Assembly: GCA_026770025.1 (NCBI GenBank)
Contig: JAMXDE010000005.1
Location: 2,542,001-2,606,000, forward strand
DNA: 64,000 bases
Direction: 5' to 3'
From: Craspedostauros australis
Lineage: Eukaryota > Bacillariophyta > Bacillariophyceae > Mastogloiales > Achnanthaceae
The translations under genes and the position numbers were made by a program. The notes under the pieces were generated by a model, which was not told the DNA's origin, did not search any database, and worked only from the letters and a program-made list of their open reading frames with translations. Below, one piece after another: positions 21,737-31,975 of this stretch; position 1 is the first letter of the stretch, and each line of letters opens with the position of its first letter.

Positions 21737-24396
21737 TGTCCGTACTGCACCAGAGCCAAAGAGAAACAGCACAGTCGAAGGCAACGTCAACGACCATGCA
21801 AGCGCAATCAATGACGTTTGTCAACTTGGACTCAATCTCGTCTGACGAGCTTGCTGATCTGGAGCCGCAGCATCGCCCCTTACACCGACCGCCCCAAGTG
21901 AGCCAGGACGGAGACGAACCACGCGCACTGCGAGGCAATGCCGCACCCCAAGAAATCAAATCGCACAAGAATGACATCCATAAAGGGCGGCCAAAAACGA
22001 GGCTTGCATCCCTCGGTGTTGCCCACGCCACTTCAGCGACGACGTTGCAACACCATGGAAATGACGCGCAACCTGACTCATCAGGTCTGACGAAATCCAC
22101 GATCGTGGGTGTGCTAGCTTTGCAGATCGACGAAGGCACCAGCACGCAGGACGCGACGACATACGTTGCCTTGTTGACTTTCAAGCCATTGGCGCAATGC
22201 GTCATGTCCTTTGGCAAACGCAACTCGAATGTTGGCTCGTCGTCGACATTTTGTGTGTGGCTTGGAAGTTCGAATGACAACAAATTGCGTCTGTACGCTC
22301 CGGTGGATGCCACAACGATCGAAGCAGATGACGAAGACGTGGCGACAACTGCGGAACCTCGATCCGGTGTGATCCTGCGGAAGATCCTCAACGATCGAGA
22401 CGAATTCACGTTCGCATCGCCCGTTACTGCTTTGGCTGGCATGTCCTATTCCACAAGGGCATCAACTCGACCAGTCTGTCCCAGCGAGCACCATTATGCT
22501 AATGGTGCTGCCGATGGCTATGGTGATGGTGCGGAGACTGTTGACAATCATGGCAGGCTGTGGGATGGATCGTCAGAACAAAGAGTCCACAGTGGAGCGA
22601 ATGATTCCACCATCCTGGCTGTTGCATGCCGAGATGGTACAATTCAAGTCTTCACATGGGAGGATGGACTCGATCTGCGAAACCTGCGATCAAAGACTAT
22701 CATTGTCGATGGTCCCATCTGCTGCTTGGATGTCACGTTGCAGACTTTTCAAACGCACGGGAATAATGATGACGACCAAGGCAGCGACGGTGACATTGGG
22801 CATCGTTGGCACAGAACCGTACAGGTGGTCGCTGGTTCGCTGTGTGGATACGCGTGCAGGATCATCAAGGAACTGCCAGAAATCAGCACGATAGATATGA
22901 GACGCATGTCTCCATCTGACGTCGAGGAAGGAGGCGAGAAAATCAGCGGCAACGACAACAACAACATCAACCGCCTTGGCCACCATGAGCACGGCGCTGC
23001 GGCTGCAGCTGGGATGAATACAGACACGGATGAGTCCTCTGTGGAGGAAGAAGACCGAAGCCACGCTGGCACAGGCCTTGATGTCTCAGACCCCAACGAC
23101 GACAATTGGGATGGACCGTACATGATCGCCCAAGGATTCTGGGACGATGCCGTGAATGCGGAGGACTGTGTGCTGAGCGTGCATGGATACGGTGACAACG
23201 TTTTGATCGGCACGCATTGCGGGCGCGTGCTTCTGTATCGCAGCCCGGAGCATGACTCGCAATCGCATCGGATGCGCCAAAGGATCCGCCGCGATCCGTA
23301 CCATCGTGTGTGGCAGTGCAGTCTGCCGTACTCCGTCCACGGGTTGAGGCACATCGCATCGGCGCACGGACCCGTCTCGTTGCTGATGACGACGAGACGC
23401 ACCGTCCATCTGTTCCAGCAACAAGGACCAGCGCTGGTTGCCTCGCCGAAATCTGAGTTGCAACAGGATCAGCCCTGCGCTCCAATGTTTCAGGCGGAGC
23501 GCGCAAAGAATCGACTGCTGGCGCTTCTTGAGGAGCAGGCGGAGCCAATTGCGGAAAGTGCTTCGGAAGTCCTCGAGGCGGATGCACAGGACTCCAAACC
23601 ATTGTCATCAGAAGACGATGCTGCGAATGGACCTCGTCAGAGTGCGAAGGTGGAATCATCAACCGATCAACAGGATCAAGCTGTGAATGCCGATGGAAAA
23701 AATGGTGATGATCGTGAAAATGAGTATGGCAGCAACGATGACGTTCACGATGCTGACGGCGGAAAGGACGGCAGGATGAACAGGGCGGAGAATGACACTC
23801 AGCCTTCCCTCGATCGAACCATCGATTCGTCGCAAACGGTGCACACTACCAAAGACAATCCTGATGATGAAGGAAATATCGCGAGTGAGATCATCGACGA
23901 AGACAAGGGCGCGAGCAACGAAGGAAATTCGAGGGGAAATGGAGAGACGACACAACGAAGCCAATCAAACCCAAACGCACGTGAAGATGAAGACAATAGT
24001 GAAGGTGCGCGAGCGCAATTGCGAGCGCAAGTCCCCCCATTTACAAATGGAAACAAGGGACGAGTGGAAGAGAAGAATGCCGTTGCTCCAGGCCAGGATG
24101 CAGAGGAAGTCATTCCTGCAGTCGTGGCCAATGCTGTGGGAGCATCCCAAAGCATAGACACATTTAAGAGACGCATCATGCCACCGAATGGAAGACAAGA
24201 TGAACAACTCGCATCAAACAACCCGCACGATGTCTCAGCCGATGCCGACACAAGCGCAACCACGATGAATGATGTTGGTGCGACACATGCTGGTGAGGAG
24301 AGTGGGACAAACGTCGATGGTGATGGCAGTCGTGCGCATCCAAGCCAAGATGCCAGCGATAAGGCGCACGTCGAAGGAGCTCCGCGCCACGAGTAG
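21121..24396 (+). CDS. Kaptin-like beta-propeller protein with long acidic tail
   Basis: Intronless, 1091 residues. After about 330 disordered acidic residues, including nine consecutive Asp residues (GAT run, 21700-21733), come propeller-like strands: STILAVACRDGTIQVFTW, DGPICCLDV, VQVVAGSLCGYACRI, then EDCVLSVHGYGDNVLIGTHC, GRVLLYRSPE, VWQCSLPYSVHGLRHIA and LLMTTRRTVHLFQQQGPAL. The order (a repeat beginning D-C-V, then G-T-x-G-x-x-L-L-x-Y, then W-x-x-x-L-P, then TT-R-x-VH-L-Q) follows human kaptin, a subunit of the KICSTOR complex that tethers the TORC1-inhibiting GATOR1 to lysosomes. About 340 acidic, Asn-rich residues follow. Whether it works in TOR signalling here is inference; a related propeller such as ITFG2 is the main alternative. 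Confidence 0.55.
21700..21733 (+). repeat. GAT triplet run coding for poly-Asp
   Basis: Nearly pure GAT triplets inside the kaptin-like gene, in frame for aspartate. Runs of this kind are prone to length change but stay in frame. Confidence 0.9.
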
Positions 24397-24533
24397 AGAG
24401 AGAACATTGGCATGGATGTATGGTACAGGTGCAAAGTCGTAGAGTAGAGTAAAGTAGAAGCATGGTACTGGAGAAAGCACGTGAGGTGATGCATCTTGCC
24501 AATAATTGTATGTACTTCTGTAGCAGACTAAGT

Positions 24534-26455
24534 TTACTCGGACTTGAGAGTTTCCTTGAAGCGCTTGCATGCCTCGAGGACAGAATCACGTGGAGCGAAG
24601 GCACTGAGACGCAGGAATCCCTCCCCGCCTGGTCCGAATCCGGCACCTGGGATGGTGACGACCTGTGTCTGCTCGAGGATTGAGGAGAAGGCATCCCATG
24701 ATCCACCCATGCTCTCTGGGAGCTCGACGAAGATGTAAGGAGCGTCAGTACCACCGTGGACGACGAAGCCAAGTTCCTCCATGGTCTCGCGGAGGATGTT
24801 GGCATTCTCGAGGTAGTAGTCGATGAGGATGTTGATCTCGGCAAGGCCCTCGTCGTCGAGGCATGCGAGGCCACCTGCCTGCACGATGTTGGAGGCGCCG
24901 TTGAAGGCGGTGGTCATGACGCGGTTGAAGTCCTGCTTGACTGGGGTTCCGTCCTTGAACTTGAGGGCGCTTGGGATGACGGTCCATCCGAGGCGCACTC
25001 CGGTGAATCCGGCGTACTTGGAGAAGCTGTTGACCTCGATTGCGACGTCCTCGGCACCCTCGATCTCGTAGATGGACTTTGGCACACCCTCAGAGCGGAT
25101 GAATGGAGCGTAGGCGGCGTCGAAGACGAGGATGGAACCGCGTTCCTTGCAGACCTTGACGATGTTCTCCAATTGTTCCTTGGTGGCGGCGGCACCAGTT
25201 GGGTTGCTGCAGGTTTGTGAAGGTGCAGCCGAGTGGAGCATTGTCGTGAATTTGAAGTGGAATTCGGATCCAGGTGATGATGAGATTGAGCATTCCGTGT
25301 CGTTTCATTTCCATGTCGTCGCACCAGTTTTTGGTCGAGTTGTCCACAGCCGAAGGAGCAAAGCACATGCGCAGATGATTTGATGAGAAATGGTACGATG
25401 CAACAGCGTCGCAAAGGATGTCATTTGATTCTTCTGGTACACATGCCGAACGTTGTTGTTTCGTTTGGTTGCTTTGTTGTCACTGCCTGCCGGAAACATG
25501 GACTTCGACGCGACGAGATGGAATACAACGAAAGTCACATAATTTGCAAGAGAGGCACCACAATTGGGTTCCATCCTTCGTTGAAGCTTTCCTCGTTGGA
25601 GATAGTTGGCAAATGCCATTCATTCTCTATGCCCAATTCGTCGCAAGTCCGATTCTTCGCTATTCAGTTGCAATATATAATATCATCCACACAAGCAACA
25701 GCAACAACAGCAGCAACGGCAACAGCAACAACCAACGTATCAACCAACCAACCAGCCAGCAAGCAAACTTACTTCGGACTGCAAATGTAGACGACGTCGG
25801 CACGTGGCAGATTCTCGTAATCTGGGAAGAAGCCGTTGTCTGGCGTGCATGGCATGTAGACGATGTTGTCGTACTGCATGGTGGACTCGTCCTGGGTTCC
25901 GGTCTGTCCCATCATGACGGAGGTGTCGACGTAGACCGGGTAGGATGGATCCTGCACGGCGCTGACGACCTTGGAACCGAACATCTGCTGCACGCGCATG
26001 ATATCGCACTTGGCACCGTCGCTGACGAAGACCTCGTCGGCGCTGATGAGGTCGTTGTAGAGCTTGGTGGCGATCTTCTGGCGCAGATCTCCGAATCCCT
26101 GCTCGGCGCCGTAACCGGAGTAACCGTCCTTGGTTCCGAGCTTCTGGGCGCCGCCGACGAGACCTTCGAGGATGTGGTCCGGGATTGGCTGGGTGGTGTC
26201 ACCGATTCCGAGGGAGATGATGCGGTCGGCCATGTCCGGGTTGGCCTCGAGGTAGGCATTGCGTCTGCGGCCGATCTCTGGGAACAGGTATCCTCCAGCG
26301 AGCTTGGCGAAGTTCTCGTTGCGCTCGACGCCGGAGTACAGCTGGGTAGATGTGGCGGCGTTGGTGCTGCTGTGAACGGAAGGGGCCGATGGGCTGAAGG
26401 CACCGGCGGAGGCGGCGGCTCCCACAAGGGCGACGATAGATGCTGTGAACTTCAT
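24534..26455 (-). CDS. dapL: LL-diaminopimelate aminotransferase, plastid form
   Basis: Exon 1 is 26455-25773 and exon 2 is 25206-24534, with a 566-base GT-AG intron; splicing completes the signature SPNNPTGAAAT, giving 451 residues. The start is a signal peptide ending ASAGAF-SPSAP, the classic ASAFAP-type plastid-import mark. The enzyme is a fold-type I PLP aminotransferase: SLGIGDTTQPIPDHI, GYGAEQGFGDLR and the lysine-bearing SFSKYAGFTGVRLGW are all present. It converts tetrahydrodipicolinate directly to LL-diaminopimelate in plastid lysine synthesis, as in plants and Chlamydiae, replacing the three-step acylated route. Length and motifs are normal. The gene converges with the kaptin-like gene, leaving only 137 bases between the two stop codons. 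Confidence 0.96.
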
Positions 26456-26510
26456 GGTGTTGTCGTTGATATTGTCGTTGACGTTGCCGATATGATGTTA
26501 TGTGATGTTG

Positions 26511-27263
26511 CTATTTGTGAGCTGCGCAAATGTACTGTACTCCATGTACCTGCAAGTGTGTGATGCCGATTGATTTGATTTCGTTCTGTTTCCGTTCTGC
26601 CAAAAGCCACGTCCGGTTCGTCGCTGGTTGAACTGGATTGCCTGGTTGGCGGTCGTCGTCCATCCTCGTCACCGACATCGCCCACATGATCTTCTCTGTG
26701 TCAGCGCAGAGAGGATCGGAAGAGAGGAGGAAGCGGCAGATCCACACGTCGGTGGTCGTGCTCCCCGACACGAGGTAGGCAAGGTAGATTGCAGATTGCC
26801 CGTACGATGTGGGAATCTTGTGCACGTTTCGACGTGTGTCACGCCATCGGCAATTCGAAAGTACGTCATGACGGATGATGGCAAGACGTCTCTTTCACTC
26901 CTTGATGGACTAATTGGACCCATCGCTTCGCACGACTGCGAATAGTATCTTGTTTCCGCGGTCGAATCCAATCTTGGTTGGTCCAAGGCATCAACACGAA
27001 CACTCCACGATGACCCTTCTTGGGCTTGCCCAGCCGAATGCCTCCATCCGCGTTGCGGGTCACATTCGTGTCGCTGCTGCAGGAAGAGTGAAAGCCACTT
27101 CATGACGCGAGAGAACGAGAACGGCACTACGGGCAGGATCATCGGAGAGGGCAAACGCATCAACGCCCACACCAGCGTTCGCATCTATTACATCATTTGG
27201 TTGCCGACACAGCGCCATACCTGTACGCACAACCGTCGGAGCCATCAACAGCGTCGCTAACAA
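26511..27263 (-). pseudogene. Probable decayed gene upstream of DapL
   Basis: Minus-strand segments that read like protein follow each other in different frames: NDVIDANAGVGVDAFALSDD (about 27200), RLGKPKKGHRGVFVLMPWTN (about 27020), SVMTYFRIADGVTHVETCT (about 26870) and SYGQSAIYLAYLVSGSTTTD (about 26805), ending near 26511, close to the DapL start. Composition is balanced and unlike the low-complexity shadows elsewhere. No donor or acceptor pairs clearly join them, so a gene in decay is the simplest reading; small exons or sequencing error are alternatives. No family was recognised. If a promoter for DapL is needed here it must overlap this relic. Confidence 0.35.
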
Positions 27264-27341
27264 CCATAGATCGTAGAATAGTATACATCACCCACTTCAT
27301 CGACAGCCAAAGAGAGCAACCTTTCTCTTCTCTCCGCCACA

Positions 27342-27965
27342 ATGATGTCTGACGCAAGACGATCCGAGACAATGTTCCTCTCCATGAAGCGCTCATTCGC
27401 AGTCTTGTTCCTGCTGTGGACAACTCAATCCACGCTTCTGCTGCAGCCATCGTCATCGTCATCGCCACTATCATCTGCCAGTTTCTTCGCACGAGCCCAG
27501 GGCGGAACTGAATTCCCCGCAAAGCCCTGCAAGACGAATGGCGTCAACAAGGACACCACCAAAGCCGACTGCCTCAGGATCTGCGAAAAGGAAGATCGAA
27601 TGCAATGGGTGGACTACGCCATCGGACCGACGTCGGACGATCCCAACATCTACCGCTTCACCAGCTGCAACTGCACCCACGTGCCGGACTTCTTCCGGTG
27701 CGTTGATCAAGAGACCGTCTTCACGTACGAGGGAGCAGTGGATGATTGCGCGGACTTGAACATCACGAGCGTCGGCAAATGCCAATCCTTTTGCCAAGCC
27801 TGGGGCGACAATCCAATCGCGGCGCAGATCGATACGCAGCAGCGCGTGGCTTGCCAATGCGCCGGCGTCCAGTTGTGCGGCAGCGCGTCCGGAATTGCGC
27901 TCGTCGTGGTTTGGTCGTTGGTCGGCGTCGTTACCCTTCTACTGTCTTCGTCGGCGATAATGTGA
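27342..27965 (+). CDS. Secreted cysteine-rich protein, possibly GPI-anchored
   Basis: Intronless, up to 207 residues; ATGs at 27345, 27372 and 27384 are also possible, and the one at 27372 gives the cleanest signal peptide (MFLSMKRSFAVLFLLW). The mature part holds twelve cysteines in short pairs (DCLRIC, SCNC, KCQSFC, ACQC), suggesting six disulfides, and two N-glycosylation sites (NCT, NIT). The last 25 residues are hydrophobic and run to the very end (GIALVVVWSLVGVVTLLLS), preceded by small residues GSASG, which is the layout of a GPI-anchor signal; a plain C-terminal membrane helix is the alternative. A cell-surface or frustule-associated role is plausible but not shown. No domain family recognised. 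Confidence 0.8.
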   Translation: MMSDARRSETMFLSMKRSFAVLFLLWTTQSTLLLQPSSSSSPLSSASFFARAQGGTEFPAKPCKTNGVNKDTTKADCLRICEKEDRMQWVDYAIGPTSDDPNIYRFTSCNCTHVPDFFRCVDQETVFTYEGAVDDCADLNITSVGKCQSFCQAWGDNPIAAQIDTQQRVACQCAGVQLCGSASGIALVVVWSLVGVVTLLLSSSAIM

Positions 27966-28483
27966 AGCGGAACGAACTCAAATGAAGCGAAGTAAAGTGA
28001 AGTGAAACGGAATCATGCTGCATGATGATGTTGCATGTGAGCGGAGGCGAGCCCAACATGACGCGACATGGAGGAGAACGATTGGAGCACGCTGATTACT
28101 CTTCTCTCTTCAATCGCATAATATCACATTCTGCAATGCTCATACGTACAGTACGTGTGTGCAGATGAATGGCGGCATCGGTGGGAGAAAGGATGGATGG
28201 ATGGGTTGCACTGATTTGGTTTTTGAACGTGTTGGAAGCAATTTGATGCCAATCAGGCGGCGCTGCCAAATTGCAAGGCTTCACCATACTGAAGAATAGA
28301 GTAGGTACTGTATTCGTCGACAGAGACTGCTCGACAGGGCAAGAAGAGAATGCATGAGTAGTCGGATCGAATGGGAAGGTGATACTCCGTGGCGTGTCAC
28401 TCATCTTGTTGCCGAAGATCTGGACGTATACGTGACACATTGATTGACACGCATTCGTTTCCCTGCGAGAGCTATCAATAACC

Positions 28484-28787
28484 ATGACACCATACTATCG
28501 TAGAGTAGTATTATACGATTGGCTGTTGATCATCATTGCCATCATCCATGTGATTGCTGCCATCTTCGATGTTGCCTGGCCTGATCCTTGCGACATTGGG
28601 AGCATCGTAGAGTACGTGTCGACGCACGCCACCTCCCAATGGAAGAGATTGGTTCGAGGACGATCAATCGTACCAAGAGTTGCATCCCTTTCCGTGTCCG
28701 GATGGGGATGTGTTCGTCCATAGTTGCCGGCACCTCTTGGCAATTGTTCCGAAGCAGCCGACGAAGAATAAGTTCTTCCTCTGTTGA
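28484..28787 (+). pseudogene. Possible short gene fragment
   Basis: A first segment (from 28484) encodes a hydrophobic helix, YDWLLIIIAIIHVIAAIF, then DVAWPDPCDIGSIVEYV; a second, in another frame (28650-28787), reads FEDDQSYQELHPFPCPDGDV and ends with a stop at 28785-28787. Both look protein-like, but they are short and out of frame with each other. It could be a relic of a membrane protein or chance. No family recognised. Confidence 0.2.
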
Positions 28788-29695
28788 TGGGTGAAGCCGA
28801 GACGCATGACGCATGATTGCAGAGTAAGTTGGAGGATCCTCCAAAGTTCCAGCACTGTTCACGCGTAGTCAGAACGTCTCTCGCTCCATTCTTCTCATCT
28901 AAGTGATCCAACGAACTGAGAGCAGGTGTCGAGTATGTGAGGGTGAAGCATGTGGTTCTGGTACTGTCTACACACGATAGAGAAGGAAGCGACGGACGAA
29001 TGTTGAACAAAGAGGAAGGAGAAGGATAGCTGCTGCACGTAAAGTAGAGTAGAGTACTATACTTTGTCGTATCGTCCGCACAAGGGAGATGGAGAAGAAC
29101 GGCTCACCGATGGAGGCAATGCCGAATGCCGATGCGCCAAGCGATGCGGAGGATAGGCAAGATGGTGTGGCAATTTGAGGAAAGAAGGAGAGGTGGCAAA
29201 AGGAGTGTATTTGTACGTGCAAACAGAGCGTTGACAGACCACGATTACTTGGGCAATGCTGGTTTCTTCTCCGGCGACACAAACACGGCAGATAATTGTG
29301 AGAATCGGATCGAATCGGATCGAAACTCCTGCCAAGGAACAGAAGCGGGAGCTTTTGGGTTGCCGGAAGCGCGAAAATAGACCTCGCTGATGCCTGTAGC
29401 CATGTCGCTGCGACTTTTATTCCGCGACTGAATGACACCCGAGGCGTTTTCGTCCCTTCGGGCAAGACAAGATCACGCCAGCCTTAAATGGCCTTGTCTC
29501 TCGATTTTGGAAATAAGGATAAATAATTGGGAAGTGAATGTCCTGGAGTCGTCCTAGAGTGTCGCTGTCGTGTCGGGATGAACAAAGTTCCGTGCACATC
29601 CTGCGAAGCGCTATTTGAACGGGAGTGATGCGTGAGAATCGAGTTGGTCTTGGTTGCGTTGCGTTCGTGTCTCCTCGTGTGGTGGTTGAGAGTAC

Positions 29696-29703
29696 TGACG
29701 TCA
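29696..29703. promoter_or_regulatory. TGACGTCA palindrome (CRE-type bZIP site)
   Basis: A perfect 8-base CRE. In diatoms bZIP factors act on TGACGT-type elements in CO2- and light-responsive promoters. It lies about 1.4 kb ahead of the TPR gene at 31112, so its target is uncertain. Confidence 0.35.
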
Positions 29704-30100
29704 GCAAGTGACTCCTTGCGGCCAAAGATGGGTCGTGTTGGGCAACGAATTTGACGGAATTTTCCGACGTTGTTCTTGTCGAGGTCGTCGTTGTTGCGGT
29801 CCCGCGATGTTTTGATTGGGGGAGCATGAACACGAGTCACGACGACATCGCGAGGGCTGGAAAACCCCGGTCCGTTTTGTGCGGCGTTTTCCTCAGCATC
29901 ATTGCGCACACATGCGCGCAGCTTCGTGACAGCGAGCGGACGACTGTGAGCGGAGTGGCAAGAACGGGACGAAGGAGAAAGAGGAAACAAGACGGTGGGC
30001 GGTGGCGTGGACTGCAAGCACGCGCAGTTCGAACGAGGTAAGCGGAGATAAGCGGAGGAGAAATTGAGAGAGGGAGAGAAGAGGGGCCGAAGAAAAGCAG

Positions 30101-31111
30101 GACCAACATGCACAAAAGCCCGTTGAGCAGAGAGCAGGAGTAGTTCGCACACCAACAAAGGAACGCAAACACGCACACACCGACACACACACAGAAAACA
30201 GAAGACAGAAAACACAACCACACGGCAAGAACCACACAAGAGACAACCAACAAGAGCCGCAAAGCACTAACAACCACCTTCCCACCTCCTTCACAATCTC
30301 AGTTCGAGAAAGGTTTGAAAGAGGTCCCAACAGTTGAATCCCAAAAGCAAAGCTTCAACCAACTCCACGTTGTTCACATCCACATCCACGTTCACTTTCA
30401 CTTCAGCATTCTTGGTTGGCTTCGGAACGGCCGGCATCTTGAGAACGGCTCAGACAATCAACGACAACCAACAACAATCAACGACACTCAGAGGTCGCAC
30501 ACACAGACGCTTCCACAACCAGGCAACGACAGCAACACCTGACACGATCGCGACCCTGCTCAAGAAGCCACACACCGGTCACCCAAACAGGAACAACGAC
30601 CCAACCGCACAACAGCACAGCACAAGCAACCGCGAAGCTTCTCAGCACGACCAACTCGTTTCTCGCCACCACCGCCATCCGCAGGCCTCAGTTGTAATCG
30701 CATCAACCCACAACACCAGCAACTGCAATCACACAAGACAACAATCACAACAATCACAGCACGAGTCGTCACATATCGTCACACGGAAGTCAACGGGAAC
30801 AGCCACGCTCCTCCACCACCAACCCAGATATTGTGCCTCCACCCACAATCAAGCAATCAAACAATCAAGCAGACCCAACAAATAGCGACAAGCAAACCGC
30901 AACAATCACGCAACCCAACCACCACAACGAAGCAGAGCGTGAGACCGACGCCGCGGTGAACCAATCCGTCATCATTATCGACGCAGTGGAAGACGCCATC
31001 GAGACAGCCATTCCTGCACCAACAGAGTCTGACAACGACTCTAACAACAACAGCGACTCTGACAACAACAGCGACCACAAGCAGAAGAACAAGCACAAGA
31101 ATAATAACAAG
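30101..31111 (+). other. CA-rich leader region of the TPR gene
   Basis: About 1 kb dominated by CAACA, ACCACA and CAAGCAA words, low in G on the plus strand. It is open in one frame from 30833 (a possible longer N-terminus rich in T, N, D) but composition suggests an untranslated leader. A similar CA-rich leader lies before the DUF6824 gene at 58824. Confidence 0.45.
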
Positions 31112-31975
31112 ATGGTCGCACGGAACAAAACAACGCAGCTCCTGGAGGAGGCATCACAGAAGTACGAGCAGGCCAAGGCCCTGCATGAGCAGGAGAACTT
31201 CGAAGGGGCCGTGGCTCTGCTGGAAGAGGCGCTCAAGACCAATGAGACCGTGCTGGGCAAGTACCACAAGGTCACCATCAAGACGTACTGGAGAATCGGC
31301 CGATCGAAGATCCATCTCAAGGACAACGTCCCAGCAGCCCTCGTGGCCTTCAAGCGCGCCATCCGGACGTGCGAGCTCAGCTACGGAAAGGATCACACCG
31401 CGACGAAGACGCTCAGGGAAGATGTCGCCGGCTGCCTCGAGGGCGTCCCCAGGATGGATGACGTGGGCACCAACAGCTCCCACAGCTCCTTCGACGAAAC
31501 GCCCGGCAGCAAGCCAAACTCACGCAGCAGCATGAGCATCAGCAACGGATCCATCAAGGTAGACTTCTCCAACCAATCCTACATGGAGATCATCGACCAG
31601 TGGCTGCAGTACGAGCAGGAGGGAGACCAGCTGTGCAACCGAAGGAAACTGCCCGCCGCCATCAAGGTCTACCGCGAAGCGCTCTCCATGGAGGACAAGG
31701 TCTTTGGCGGCATCAGCAACATGGACTGCGCCGACATCATGTGCAAGCTGGCCTGCCTCTACCGCGAGCAGAACGACCTCAACAACTCCGAAGAGCTCTA
31801 CCGAAAAGCCCTCTCCATGTTCGAGGCCACGCTGGGGCAGGATCACCCAGCCACGCGCGGCGCCGCCAGCAACCTCAAGCACCTCCGCAAGGAGGAGGGC
31901 AACATCAAGGCCAAGTCCTGGTGGGGCAAGACCACCAGCAGCTTCCGTCGCAAACAGATGAACGTCAACTCATAA
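31112..31975 (+). CDS. Kinesin-light-chain-like TPR protein
   Basis: 287 residues from the ATG at 31112; an in-frame ATG at 30833 would add 93 low-complexity residues. Two blocks of tetratricopeptide helices flank a serine-rich linker. The first has EQAKALHEQENFEGAVALLE and LVAFKRAIRTCELSYG; the second has EGDQLCNRRKLPAAIKVYRE, LACLYREQNDLNNSEELYRK and ATLGQDHPATRGAASNL. The 42-residue spacing and the G-x-x-HP-x-T ending are typical of kinesin light chain type TPRs, which act as protein-binding scaffolds. It ends in a basic tail (SSFRRKQMNVNS). The same architecture recurs at the C-terminus of the large protein at 50109-53441, so the two are probably paralogues. The partner is unknown. Confidence 0.8.
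   Translation: MVARNKTTQLLEEASQKYEQAKALHEQENFEGAVALLEEALKTNETVLGKYHKVTIKTYWRIGRSKIHLKDNVPAALVAFKRAIRTCELSYGKDHTATKTLREDVAGCLEGVPRMDDVGTNSSHSSFDETPGSKPNSRSSMSISNGSIKVDFSNQSYMEIIDQWLQYEQEGDQLCNRRKLPAAIKVYREALSMEDKVFGGISNMDCADIMCKLACLYREQNDLNNSEELYRKALSMFEATLGQDHPATRGAASNLKHLRKEEGNIKAKSWWGKTTSSFRRKQMNVNS

Larger units (their letters stand above)
27966..30100. other. long intergenic region with possible gene fragment
   Basis: More than 2 kb without a firm gene. It holds the coding-like fragment at 28484-28787, TAGAGTA words at 28501, 28608, 29045 and 29050, and a TGACGTCA palindrome at 29696. The minus-strand frame at 29484-30239 is Cys/Arg/Ser-rich and looks like a shadow. Confidence 0.45.

Noticed and set aside
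21486-22442. A 318-codon minus-strand open frame inside the kaptin-like gene
   Set aside because: Ser-rich antisense shadow.
25418-26563. A 381-codon plus-strand open frame across DapL exon 1
   Set aside because: Antisense of a firmly identified enzyme; Val/Gly/Asp-rich.
29484-30239. A 251-codon minus-strand frame in the spacer before the TPR gene
   Set aside because: Begins Cys/Val-rich and continues Arg/Asn-rich without protein-like structure; probably open by chance opposite the CA-rich leader.
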